Below, one piece after another: positions 1-12,500 of a stretch of DNA of 64,000 nt. The translations under genes were made by a program, and so were the position numbers. The stretch is taken from assembly GCA_018389105.1 (NCBI GenBank), contig JACATO010002189.1, forward strand, positions 979,001 through 1,043,000, written 5' to 3'. The DNA is from Nautilus pompilius (Eukaryota > Mollusca > Cephalopoda > Nautilida > Nautilidae). The notes below the pieces were generated by a model. That model had not been told where the DNA came from. It worked only from the letters and a program-made list of their open reading frames with translations, and did not search any database. Numbering within the stretch: the stretch's first letter is position 1; each line of letters begins with the position of its first letter.

Positions 1-420
1 GCACACTGTCATTTTTTCTGATGAATCCCAAGTTTTTGCACTTCTCAGTCTGTGGTTCTAAATTGGTTTAAAACTAAGTTTTGCCTGATACATTAACATC
101 CTACAAGAAGAACTTCTACCTGTGTATGCCAGTAGTTTGTCCAAAGAGTGGAAAATTGTACCCCATCTCTCACTACTGTGCAATGTCAGAGCATCATATC
201 TTTGCTATCTGACCAGTTATGGTACATGAATCCTATTGAGCAATTGAGAGCTATCCTTAACTGATTCCTACCAAAGTGTGTCCATAAACCACCCACATCT
301 CAGGACTTCCTAATGGACTGCAATTTCACAGATCAGGATTACTCATATCAACAACACAATGTATCAGTGCATTGCATAAAACATAGGGCTATACCACAAA
401 GTGTTAACTTCACACTTATT
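1..420 (+). mobile_element. Tc1-like transposase remnant (C-terminal half)
   Basis: Forward-frame fragments match the Tc1 catalytic core. VIFSDES with a following F/LL...LW lies at about 10-60. NPIEQLRAIL, the DLNPIEHLW-type third catalytic block, lies at about 225-255. After it come residues resembling the C-terminal helix region. Stops and frame breaks are frequent and the middle part is missing. The left end is outside the window. It lies in an upstream intron of INPP5A. Confidence 0.6.
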
Positions 421-3400
421 TTTTCAGAGCTATATATTGTTCCAGGATAAACAGGTATTCTTTGTAACTTTGGTATCTATTCACTTAAGTAAAGTGTCTG
501 TATGTTTAAAAGAATATTAATACAGACTCTTATGCATGCATCTACATAGGTTTTCTTCTTCCTTGGTGAGCCACAAACTTCTAAAACTAAAAATATATTT
601 AAGAGCTAAATCAGTAATTTAAGAAGAGTAAGAAAAAAAACAAAAACATGCAAAATTAATTTTTTTATATAATAAAAGTATAATTACCACCTATTCACTG
701 TAGTTCATCAGCTTACTTGGTGCTATCTATAAAAATTGCTTTTTGGTAGGATCAGCATTTACAAGTGATTCGCTTTGATCCATAGATGCTATACTTGGAT
801 TACTCAATTTTTTGTGATCTTTTCATTTTCCACAGTCAAGTGAGCATTTGTTTGACCAAATGGTCAGTTAACATCTAAGTATTTTTCTAATGCATGTCAG
901 ATAATAAATGTAAATAAAGACTTAAAATGAAGGTGACCATTACACAGTCAGAATTAAAAGAAACACAAGCAATTAACAGATTACCAATAACGACTGCTTT
1001 TTACATTTTAAATACCAGCATATAATTTCAGCCACATCTGCAACAAGTTGCAGTATGAAGAAGGTGGTTGTCTCTCAAAGCTATTTTGACTTTTTTGTTT
1101 TCAATTTAAGTTGAAATTTTGAGTTATACCCTTTTATTTTTGCAGCTAATAATTATAGCAGTCAAGAAAATTGGTACTATAGCATCATTTTTGAAAAAAT
1201 GTGACTTAACAAAAAGCAAAAAAAAAAAAATTCTTGAAGCTGTTTAGTTATTATTTTAAAAATATATTAGTTTACACTGTTTAAGTTTTAAAAAACGCTT
1301 GCTCCCAAGAGACAGTGCTTTAGCCTTGGAAACTGTAATTCTTGTTTTAATGTTTGTAAAAATCGTCTCAGCAGCGGTCAGAGAGCTAGCCAGTGAAGCA
1401 TTACCAGAAAACTCCTCATTTTTGGATGTTTGGGGTGAACTTGAGGAACCGAACCCACATGACCAGATGATTAAGAAAAGAGAGAAGGATCCATACGCCA
1501 AGCTAAGCTGGTCTCAATCAGGAGCCTAACTCAGACCTTCAACAATGGTAGTCTCATCAACCACCCAACAGTAGCATATAAAACCATTTGTACCATCAGA
1601 TAAATATATAATTTCTATTCTTTTTTTTTTTTTAAATCTTACATTTTCGAAGATTAACAGAACTTTTTTATTTATCAAAAATTAAACCTGTTGAGAAAAG
1701 AAATGATCAAATATAAAAAATTAAAAGCCTTTCATGAAATTGAAGATGTGTAAACTATCTTTTTCCTGCTAAAAATACTTTCTAGTTCAGTCTTGTTTTA
1801 TTTTTATTAACAACTGGGTGGGTTATTCTTACTTAGTAAGCATTGCACGTCTTTATATAATTTTTGTAAATTTACATCTGTATTATTATGGAACTGATCA
1901 GTACTTTAATTACTGTGCATATAATGTTGTCTCCCAATTTGGGGAGTTAAAAAATATACATCATTACACAAATGATGATGTTCTTCATTGTTTTCTTTAA
2001 CCAGTTATAATTACATAGCATAACCATTTAAATTGTTATTATTTAGAGGTTGAATGTATGCATAGATGTATGAATATTTCTTCTATAAACACCCAAGAAT
2101 ACCATATTTTTATAGGAGCATATACAATTTAGTGGGGGGGTTGGTTTTGTAACTTGAAAATATTTATGATCAATTGATTTTTCTTTTTGTTTTTGAAGCA
2201 AGAAAAAGAATTGCAAATCTGGATGCGCCTACTATTTTTTTGTATCCTAAACATTATTGCTGGAGTTTTAGTTGTTTTTTTTTAAAAAAAAGAAGAGAGA
2301 TTTTGTCATATTTTGAATGCTTAAATAATTGTTATTCTGGTTAAAATCATAAATTTTGCATTTTCTTAAGTCACAGATGTGTGGAGCGATTAAAATCATA
2401 TCAATTAAAAGCCAGCTTGTTCTTATTATTTTATTATTATAAGCAGAAAAAATATGGCGCCATGCATTTATAACCTAGTGTTGCTGGAAAAGGCCCAGGC
2501 TTGATGAACTTTTTTCCCTGTAACATTAATATTTTAACTGTTGTGAAGTCACTTTTTTTTTTTTAATGGGGGGCTTAAAATTTAGGTACATCCAGATGCT
2601 GTTGACAGTGATGTGCACAAAGGGGGAAAGGGTATCGATAAAAATGATCTTTCATAGTAATATTTACAGTAGCCATTGAGAGTTTGCATTTCACATGGGT
2701 TGTGCACCATTGGTTATTTGATTGCTTAATTTAGTGGTGAGATCTCGTAGGATGGTACTGCACCAGGGAAGGAAATTTGTGCCTAGGAACATTCTAGGTA
2801 TACTGAAACTAGATAGATAAATAGCTTGTCGTGTAATCCACTGCACATCTCACCATTTCATGGAACTGTTTTATTTGGCTAGCACTGTGCAGTCAGAGTT
2901 AGGGTTAAGAAGTAATTAAAGTAACTATGTTCACCTATGCTCTGTGCATCATTACCAGTAGAATTTGGAAAAAAAAACAATTATTTTAGTTTTCAAAATT
3001 TGGCAATGAATATATTCTATGTAGTCATGATTACTTTCACAATTTGAAATTAAGTGAAAGAAAAATTGAATTGAATAGGTTGTTTCTTTGAGTTTGAAAT
3101 TTTTTGAGTAGATACTGAAATAGCATTTTATTTCTTTCAATTTATATAATCTCACTTGACCATTTAGGACTGTCTAACTTAACCTCCACATAACTTTACC
3201 TATGTCACCTGGGGGTACATTTGCACCTGAGTCTAGAAACACTAGCATTTGCATTAAACTGGCTATACATTAACTCTTCCTAATCATAAAGCAAAGCATA
3301 TGATGTTGGAGCATGAGAGAGGTGCTCTGCACAGCCTCTATGACTCAACCTTTTCTGAGTAATGCAGATTTGAAAACTGAAATGCTAATTAGAATTTTTT

Positions 3401-3515
3401 AAAAGAAATATGTATTGTTGGTTTATATTCTTCAGACTCTTGAGGTCAAGATTGTACCATGAAATTTAGTAAGTAAGTAAGTAAATCTTTTGTTTTTCTT
3501 CTTTCTCTCTCTTAG
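421..3515. other. Intronic sequence upstream of the first visible INPP5A exon
   Basis: AT-rich non-coding sequence holding a SINE copy (1340-1570, minus), poly-T and poly-A runs and no recognisable exon. The missing N-terminal coding residues of INPP5A were looked for here and not found, so this intron probably extends past the left edge. Confidence 0.6.
1340..1570 (-). repeat. tRNA-derived SINE copy 1
   Basis: On the minus strand the sequence shows GAAGGTCTGAGTTAGG followed by GACCAGCTTAGCTTGGCG, then the ccaaaaatgag block shared with the copies at 4.7 and 34 kb. The GGTCTGAGTT-type box resembles a decayed RNA polymerase III B box. It is diverged and slightly rearranged. Confidence 0.6.
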
Positions 3516-3568
3516 TTTAAATGGTCTAGAAAGGGCTTCTTAAGGACTCGGTGGAGAATCAATGGCTG
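3516..3568 (+). CDS. INPP5A: INPP5A exon encoding FKWSRKGFLRTRWRINGC
   Basis: This 53-nt exon lies between a pyrimidine-rich acceptor (ctctctcttag) and a consensus donor (TG|gtaagtaa). It encodes a segment matching the vertebrate KWSRKGFIRTRWCIADC stretch that precedes the first core strand of the phosphatase domain. The last two bases (TG) complete a Cys codon with the first base of the next exon. It is the first exon I can find in the window. The upstream coding sequence, including the residues just before the Lys-Trp, is not visible in bases 1-3515. Confidence 0.9.
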
Positions 3569-6500
3569 GTAAGTAAGTTAATTAAGTTTCAGAAACTTTT
3601 GTTATTCAAGAGAGAATGAATTACCTTTGAGATATGTCAGATTTTCCCTAATGAAAAGAGAAATCCTTGACTAGTTTTAGCCTACTACACCACCAGTGCA
3701 TTTTGGCAGATGCACCGGCTTTATAGTGGATAAAAAGGGTCAGTCAGATTAACACATCCAAAATACAGTAACCAAAAGGTTTAAGACCAACTCAAGGCAG
3801 TTGAGCTCCCTGCAGATTGAAAGCCTCACTGCAGAAGATTTATGGCAAAATATTGACTGCATACCAAGACAGACCCCATAACTAAGACTAGATAATGACA
3901 ACAGGGAAAGATCATTGAAACATGGGTTAATTCATCGTTTAGCTCTTTTACTACTAAATTAGATGGAGGAAAAGCCTGAACTAGCATTCTAACTTCTGAT
4001 TTGGAAATATATATATATCTCAGATTGAAATTATCTGCTGACTTTCAGTAAGTGTAACCAAAATATTTTGTTTCAGAAGCATCAGTAAATAGTTATGATA
4101 AAGAAGAAAAATATCTCCTTAAAGTAGCCACACTACCCATTAAGAGGAATTGTTAATAAGATGTGTATACTGCGCTACTGTTTGTGATTCAGAATTCTTG
4201 TAAAATTGATGTACTGTGTATGTGAATTAATATAGCATTTTAAAAAACTCCTTTATTTGAGATTTTCAGACTCCCACATGGGTCAAATGATTAATGTATA
4301 CCTAAAAGTTTGATAATTGTAGAAGTATCTCTGTTTGGAAAACCTTCCTGGCTCTCACTCACTCTTTTCTAGATGGCCACACTGGTTTCTGCCAAGGTCT
4401 CCAGTTTCCTCTAGTGTCTAAAAATCAAGAGCTCTAATAAGGAGTTTGTTGTCAATGTCAAAAGGGCCAGGCCATTTATGGCTCAGGATTGGCCTTGTCT
4501 TTTAGACAACCACAGCAGTACTCTTCCTCACCAAGGTTGTCTCCCATGTAGAACATTTGTGTACGAAAAAAATTAAGTTTGGGAAAAGAAAAATCCAAAG
4601 AAACTAACAGTTTTACATAAATCTGAGTACATTCAAATGCTTAGATTTTAATATTCTATCAATAATGTTGAAAATGCATATATTATCATAATTATGGTTG
4701 GCATGGTAGTTTAGGAGTAATTTACTGGACTGGTAAGATTGAAGGCCTGAGTTCAAATCCTAGTCAGCATCAGCTCGGTTTGGCATATCTTCCTTAGTAT
4801 GATTTTTACCATGGCTTTTCTCAAAGCCAGTTGAGCAGATTCCCTCCCACATATAAAAATGAAGGTTTCTAGTAGTGCCTTTCTGCACACTTTCCTGCCA
4901 GCCATTTTACACATGTCAACCACTAGAGCATGGAAGAGGATATGGATGGTATTATCTCAAAATTCTACTACATAAAGCACCAGAATGTGTTTAAATGTAT
5001 AGCCCAGTATTAGTAACTCATCAGATGTGGCCTCTATAGATAGTTGCTTACCAGAAAAAAAAACACTTTTGAAAAGTGAGAAGTACAGAAGATAAATTAT
5101 ATAAATAAACTTAGATTTGTATTACTTTAGAATATAATAATCTAAAGTTTATTTGTTGCTTTTTTCTTAATTTTTTTTAAAGTATTATAGAAGCTGACAT
5201 TATAATATTGAAAATCCATGGAAATAATTTTGCTTCTCCATTATTTAATTTCTTTTCATGCAAACTACCTCTTCTGTAGTGAGCACCATATTTAAGTCAA
5301 CTAATAGGAACATTCGGAGACTATTTTTGCTATTTTACTTTATTTAATCAAGTTGCTTGACTATGGTTCTTTCAGTAAACTTCTGCCTAGATTAATCATT
5401 ACAACTTTCAAGAAACTAGTGCTGAGACAACAAAAAAAGAAACTTGTATGAAAATAGTTAAAACATCTTGGAGATCTCTGGGATATTTTGGTGGGTGTTT
5501 CTTGCCTTTTTTAAAAAAATATTGATTTGCAAACAACAGTCTTTTGCTTTTTTATATTATGCAACCTTGTAGATGTTGAGCATATTCTGTCATCTATTTC
5601 TAACCAAGATAAGTGAAGAATGTTCACAAACAGTCCATAAAGCTGGATTTTTCAGTATATTGCAACACAGCTATCAAGACTCATTCAGAAATATTTTTAT
5701 TGTCGAATTTCTTTTCATCACTTGCTAATGTCATCGCAGCTTTTGCATATCGGTGTGTTTGTGTATGCACGCGGGTCTCTTCTTGCCAGTCAGTTTTTAA
5801 TCACTGTTGTCATGGGCAATGTTTTTCTCTGATTTTTAATGCATTTTTGGCATAGACCATCTTAGAAACAACTATCATATCTGGAAAATTCTTGATAATT
5901 CTATTCATTCTTTTTTTGAGGGGGTGGAGAATATGGATACATTTGGAAACCTGCTTAAATAGGAACTGTTATTGTTAATGGACAATAGTTGGGTAGTAAC
6001 TAATTATGATATTATTGTTTAATGAGTGGATAACATACATGCATAATTACTTACCTAAATACTAACACTTGTAACCAACATACTTGGTAGCACACAGCTT
6101 AAATTTCAGAGTAAACAAACTTCTTTTAAATAACTGAAAAAATACATATATTTTGAACAACTGATGCTTGTTTAACCTTAGCAGACAAACATATATAGAA
6201 ATATGCAACCTACAAATTACAGATAAAAAAAGTAAAATTTCATTTAAAAGAATTAATGAATTGAATTATTTTGTTTATTTAATTGCTGCTTTAATTCATG
6301 AATAAATATTTAATAATCTGTTATTTGTAGTCTGTAGAAAATCTGACCAGTGTCATCTTCTACTCCAAACAAAACCTACACTCACAATTTGTGGTAATAT
6401 GATTAAGATCATTTGAATGATGCCTACCCAACAGGTGTGCACTACTGGCTTCTCTCACATAGAAGTACATCTTACCAATCAATGTATGCACTGGCACAGA

Positions 6501-9500
6501 ACCACCAACTGCGTGTGGTCTCATGGAAACTGAAGCCCATTGAAAAAATATAAAGATTTATTTTACATTGAAAGCAAATACTTATACAGGCTACCAAAAA
6601 AAAGAAAGAAAGAACATAATTTTGTTAGATTTTTATCCGAATATTATAAGAAACCAAATAAGATAGTCTCTTTTTGTAACTGTTACCGGCTTATCAGGCT
6701 GCAGACTCTGCAAAATCCTGTTTTTACAAGCATGAATAACAGAAATGGGAAAAACATCTGAGCAAGTAAATTAAAAATAAATTTAATATCTTTGTCAGAT
6801 TTTATGTAGGTGGGACAGATATTAATGGATATAAAGTTACTTCCCTTTATATTAAATTATTTCACTTCATTGTAGATCTAGTAAATTATGAGACAGCAGA
6901 GTATCAAGGAAAGGAAGTTTTTCTTTTTCTCAAACTATGTAGTAAATTTAAAATTAGGATGTTGAGGATTAAGCCAAAATAAAAAGTGATTTTCAGTCTC
7001 TTGGTAGGATAAACATTGGATGTTTAACAATGTATGTGTACAACTTCAATAGAAAAAGGTTAGCTAGAACAGAACGAAAACCCATAGCAACACCATCTGA
7101 CAATACAATATTATTATTATTATTAAACAAAAAGCACACATCATTGGTAGCAAATTAGGAATGTTCAAGTGTAGTAGGGCGTTTATCCTCTGGGCATTTA
7201 GATGAAACTCAGCTGAAATAACAGCATTATAATGGTATCTGGCCAGGCTTCATTTGAACATCTCTAATATAACCTTTGTTACAGTTTATTAATACAAATG
7301 TCAGTAGTATATTGCAATAGAGCATTGCTACTCAAGGAGGTAACATTAGGATTGCAAAGAATTTTGTTGTAAAAGTTGCAATTTTTATGTAAAGAGAGAA
7401 AATTAAATAGATCTTTATCTGTGATTAGATTGATTGAAATAGGCCATAAAAAACGGACCAAGCATTTGTTTAAATGATAGTTATGAGTACCTTATATATA
7501 TATACCTACCTACCTACATGCAATGCAACCAACACAGTGTATCACTTATGCAGTATGCTATTATAACTTGATATTCAGAAAGAAATGTATTAATTATTTA
7601 GTTTGATTTTTTTTTTTCATTATCAAGTGATAGAAATTATGAAAATTAATTTTGTTGGAGTGTATTTCAGATAATGAATACCAAACAAAGCATTTTATGC
7701 ATAATTTGTACACACACAAACACGCACATGCACACACACACACACACACACACAAACACATTTATATATATATCACCAGTTTTAGTCATGGAATTACAAG
7801 CATGGATAAGATTATTTTCTATTCCGTTGAGCACATTGGTTCAATCTCCATTTAGAGGAAATGACTTGGGGCTGGGAGTGAAAGAACAACAGTTTCATCT
7901 CTGTGATGTCTATAAAAAAGTAATTTGTAACTACAGGTTAAAAGCATTCAGAAGATGGCAGAAAAAAATATAATTAGGTGTTTGTTCATTTGTTTTTTTT
8001 TTTGAATTTGTGAAAGCATGAGGCTTTAATCAGGCTTAAATTCCATTTGTAGGAATGGTCATCAGCCAGCCTTCCTGATGTTTCCTGGCTCTGTATTTTG
8101 ACCTCAACAAGTAGTATTCTGAGTATCACTAATAGTAATAATATTTAATCTTTTTTCACTTCTTGTTACATGAGTACTTAATGAATGATGATGAAGAAGA
8201 CATGCTACTTTTTGATATTAAGCAGCACACAGGCACTGTAGTTGGATATTGATGTATCATTGCTGCCACATGTGCAGAAATATTTTGTGGGGAGGGGAGG
8301 AGAGAAGCAGTAGGGGCTATCTAAGTGAAGGAAAGACCCCCAAAGTGTTGACACACTGTCAGGAAAGTTTGATTGATGACACTAAAATCTATTTGATAAT
8401 TTGTATGACTTTTGATAAGGCCCTTTTAGGTCACCCCTAGACCACCAACGCATACAGGTGGTGGGCTTACATTACTAGAGTTTCAAACATCAGGGGCCTG
8501 GTGTCATGATGAGTTAGCTGACTGTGGGGGACCACCAACAGGAGATCTCACCCTCATAAGCTGATTATAATAAAGCAATTTTGAAAGGAAGTTCTTTCAT
8601 CAACAACTAAGGGTCTCGGTCCCTAATAAAATTTTATTTAAAAAGAAGGCCGAAAAACATTAGCACTGCCTTTGTATAAAATTAGATATCACACTTTTGT
8701 TGCTGTCTTCTGGGTATCTAATTTTATACAGTGTAACAGACAGGTTTATATCGAGCGGGAACGACAAAATGTTATGTGTACAAACAAAAGATTCGTTTTA
8801 AACATACATTTTTTAACAATTTGAATCTTGAAAGTTATTGCATTTTATTATTAGCTCTACTACGTAATTTTTCATTTCTGGTTTGGGGGAATAATAATAA
8901 AATAAAGGCAACAGATGAGTTTGGTTGGTTGAGATATAGCTTTAAAATTTCTTAACGAAAAGAAAACTATAGCCATAGATCTGTGATGAATACAGTGTAA
9001 TTTCTAAAGTGCTTTATTATTATTATCAAAATTCTTGAAATTGAGATAATCCACAATTTATAAGAAAATGAGACTTTTTTTTACAGTTTTGTGTCCTTTG
9101 AGTTTTTTAGTGGGAAATAAATTTAGTAGATAATTGCAAAAATAGATAAATAAATTGCTTGCTTGTTTTTCTAAAGAAGGAAAGAGAAAATTAAAATTCT
9201 CCCTACTACAGCTGACTTGAGGTGATAGTTCATAACAAATTAATTATGGCATTTTCTTTTTTAAATAAAATTTCAGTGAAGTAACTGCAGGGGCAACACC
9301 AATTTTTTTGAAACCCATTTACCAAATATATATGTGGCAAATGTAAACTAAGGTCATCAGTCAGCTGGGCCAGTTTCCAGAGTGTGTGCACACCTCATTT
9401 TACCTATGCTGTGTTAGGCAGTGTTTACATATCTCTTAGTTAATGGTTTCATAGCATTTCCATGTCAACTGGACTCTTAGGAGTAATCAGACTTATTAAG

Positions 9501-12500
9501 CAACATACACCAACAAAAATGACGATGATTGGTAATCACTTGCTTGTTTGTTTGTTATTCTTTTCAAGAAAATAGCTTTAAAAATTAAGGTTTAAATTCA
9601 AAATTCCCCATAGTTTATCCAGAAACTTATGACTGTACATTTTGTATTCAGGTTTTTGTATACAGTTATTTTTAAAATTGCATTTAAACAAAGGTACAGG
9701 AGTTTTATGTTCTTTAATTATTTTTTCTTTTTCAGTTCCTTTGATCTTGTCAACATTCATCTCTTCCATGATGCATCAAACATTGTTGCGATGCAGTCTG
9801 TAAGTATTTTCAATTTTAAGAATTAATTTTTTTTGTCAATATTTATTGACTGTGGAAACTTGAAAATCTGTGCTTGCATGTCAGCTGACTTTTCTTTATA
9901 TATATATATAAGTTTTATTTAAATGTCTTTTAATGTATTCTCTGTTCCAGAGTCCATCCTTGTACTCTGCCAATAGACAACAGGCACTAAATCATATGCT
10001 GAACAGGTAGCTATTGAATTAAAGTTGATATTTTGTGTATGTGTGTGTATACTTACTTACATATATACACACTAATCAATTTCTTAGTGTGTATAGTTAC
10101 CTGCATATAAGGATATGATTGTTAGAAGATCAATGTATGTAATTAAAAAAAATATTTATTTTTTCAAACTTATGCTTGATGAATATTGGTGAACGCATGA
10201 TTGTGATCACTAGTGAACCTTTAACATGGTGGTGTTGTCTTATATCTGTACACCTACATTTCTCTAGCAGTATTTCTGATCATGACAATTTCAGTATGTA
10301 TTCTGGTGATAAGTTTGGTTGTCATAACAACCTGAAATATCTCGTTGGATTTAGTCTTTCTTTATCATCTTTGGTCACTGTTTGTTTGTTGTTGTTTTTT
10401 TTAATTATTGAAGCTGTTTTACACTAGAAATTTTCCAAATTGCCAATCAAGAGAATCTGTTTCATATTCAAGACTTTAAATTTACTTAACCAAGCAGGTA
10501 CTTGACATACTTTGTGATTTGTTGCTCTTTTCTGTTTGTTTATTTGTTTTGGTTTGGATTTTGAAACAAAAGCATCTTTTTTGTAAAAAAAAAAAACTTT
10601 TGTGTATATATAGTGTAAACCTTAGATGACATTCCCTGCAGGTTTCTTGAGGTTGAGCTGTGTTTTCAGATATTTTGTGTATCTGTTATTAATTAAAGAG
10701 AAATTTTTAACTTTCAGCGACTCACTTTAAAAAGAACCGGGGGGGGGGCCAAGACAATACTGATACAACATATTTGTTGATTTTTATGCTGCATCTGTCA
10801 ACAAACATTAGGATAGCAAAAATAATTCTTGGAGAATGTTTGCATTAATACTTTGTTTAAAGGGGTTTTTTGGTTTTTCGTCATCATTTCTTTGGTACTT
10901 AACTGAGATGTTGGAATGAAACTCTGAGTGGCCAGACACCATTATGGTAATGCTATGGGTTTTCCTAACATCCTTAGTAGAAAGTCTGTTTTATGTTGTT
11001 TAAATGCCATTTGGAGACTTAAAGGCTATCTGCATTATTATACTTGACAAGCGAATGTACAGATAACAAAGCTAAGCTAGTTCAAGGGGAAATTTACTAA
11101 ATTTGTTTCCATATAAGGTTATGGTTCCTAAGCAACAGAAAAAAGGTAGTGAAAGAGGTGGACTAGTTTTAATTTGTATTGTTGCCACCCAATATCTTAC
11201 AATCTCTCAATTTTTGGGAGCATTTATATACATTATAATTTAACCTATTTTAAATTTATGAAAATTTGTACAGCAGAAAGTATTTGTTGTGCTTTCTGAA
11301 ACCATTTATTACATTATAAGTTTAGTATTTTTAATTTTAAATTATGAAGAAAAAAACTGAATGCTTTCCTATTGCTCAAAATATCTTTTATCTACTTACA
11401 GGTTTGAAGAAGATGACTATGAAAAATTACCAATGTTCATCTATGGAGATTTTAACTTTAGGTTAGATAGTCATCTTCTAGTCCAGGTAAAACAAAAAAT
11501 ATATATTACTATGTTTATTATATGAGGTGCATGAGTTTTTTTTTGTAGTGTACATAGAAGCTGCTGACCAAACTCCTAGATAGCAAGCAGTTTAACTTGG
11601 TGACCCTTTGTGTGAATGCAGCAATACATTATGGTTCAGAGAAACAAATGCATTACCAAAAAAGGTTCTTATTCAAATGTATAGGTTTATTTCAGGTGTT
11701 CATTACATCCTAGGCAACAGTTTTTACTGCACTTTTCTCTAAGTGTTGTTATTTTTTTACTATTGTTATCTTGACAGCGAGGGGGGTGATATTGTCTGTA
11801 GCTACCACCATTAAGTCTCTGACCTGAGATAATTGACTTTGCTATGACCACGCGTGTAACCCAACCATGTATGTCTGTAGCTGATAGAGTCAGTAGTATG
11901 GTTGATTACAAACTAATTGTAACGAAGCATCCATTCAAAATAAGAAATGTATTTGCTAGGCACTGGTTCTGTTAGTCATCTTTATTCTCACGTACTTAGC
12001 ATCAGAAGACAATTTCTTTTTTTAATTCAGAAAATTGTATCTTTGTGTTGGGATAGGATGTTTTTAAACTTACACAAGAACATTCACAAACTACGAGTGG
12101 TGGCCAATCATGATGGTTGATGCAGCTGGAAAATATGTTGATTAACTTTAATATATTAGCATTTAACTTTCTCACAGTGCTCTTCCATAATATTATCTAT
12201 ATCCTTCACCTTATTGATTGGTTTTTATTTTCTTGTTCTAAGTTGCTGATTGACTACACTTTGCTGCAAGATTTATCTTTGTTTATACCTATATTGGGCA
12301 CAAATATCTAGGAATGGTTGAGTTTGCAGAACATTTTCTAACGAAAATTGTTATGAGAGATTAAAGTATAGTAAACTACTATCAGGAGTTGTCGTCTTAC
12401 AGGTCTAAAATCTAAAATAGAAACATATGACAAATAAGTACTGACTCCCCCATCATCTGTTCACAGACTGGCATCATTTGACTTCCTGATCTGTGCTGTG

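Larger units (their letters stand above)
3569..9735. other. Intron of INPP5A (6.2 kb)
   Basis: AT-rich intron with a SINE (4.7-4.97 kb), a palindromic MITE copy (7.17-7.28 kb), a CA microsatellite (7.72-7.76 kb) and a perfect 16-bp hairpin (8.67-8.73 kb). The remaining sequence shows homopolymer runs and nothing I can name. Confidence 0.7.

Noticed and set aside
1-3515. Search for the INPP5A exon encoding the residues before KWSRKGF
   Set aside because: No frame with the expected sequence next to a donor was found; the exon is assumed to be upstream of the window.
7652-7973. Frames encoding Thr-His repeats
   Set aside because: They are produced by the CA microsatellite; there are no splice sites in frame and no similarity to the INPP5A sequence.
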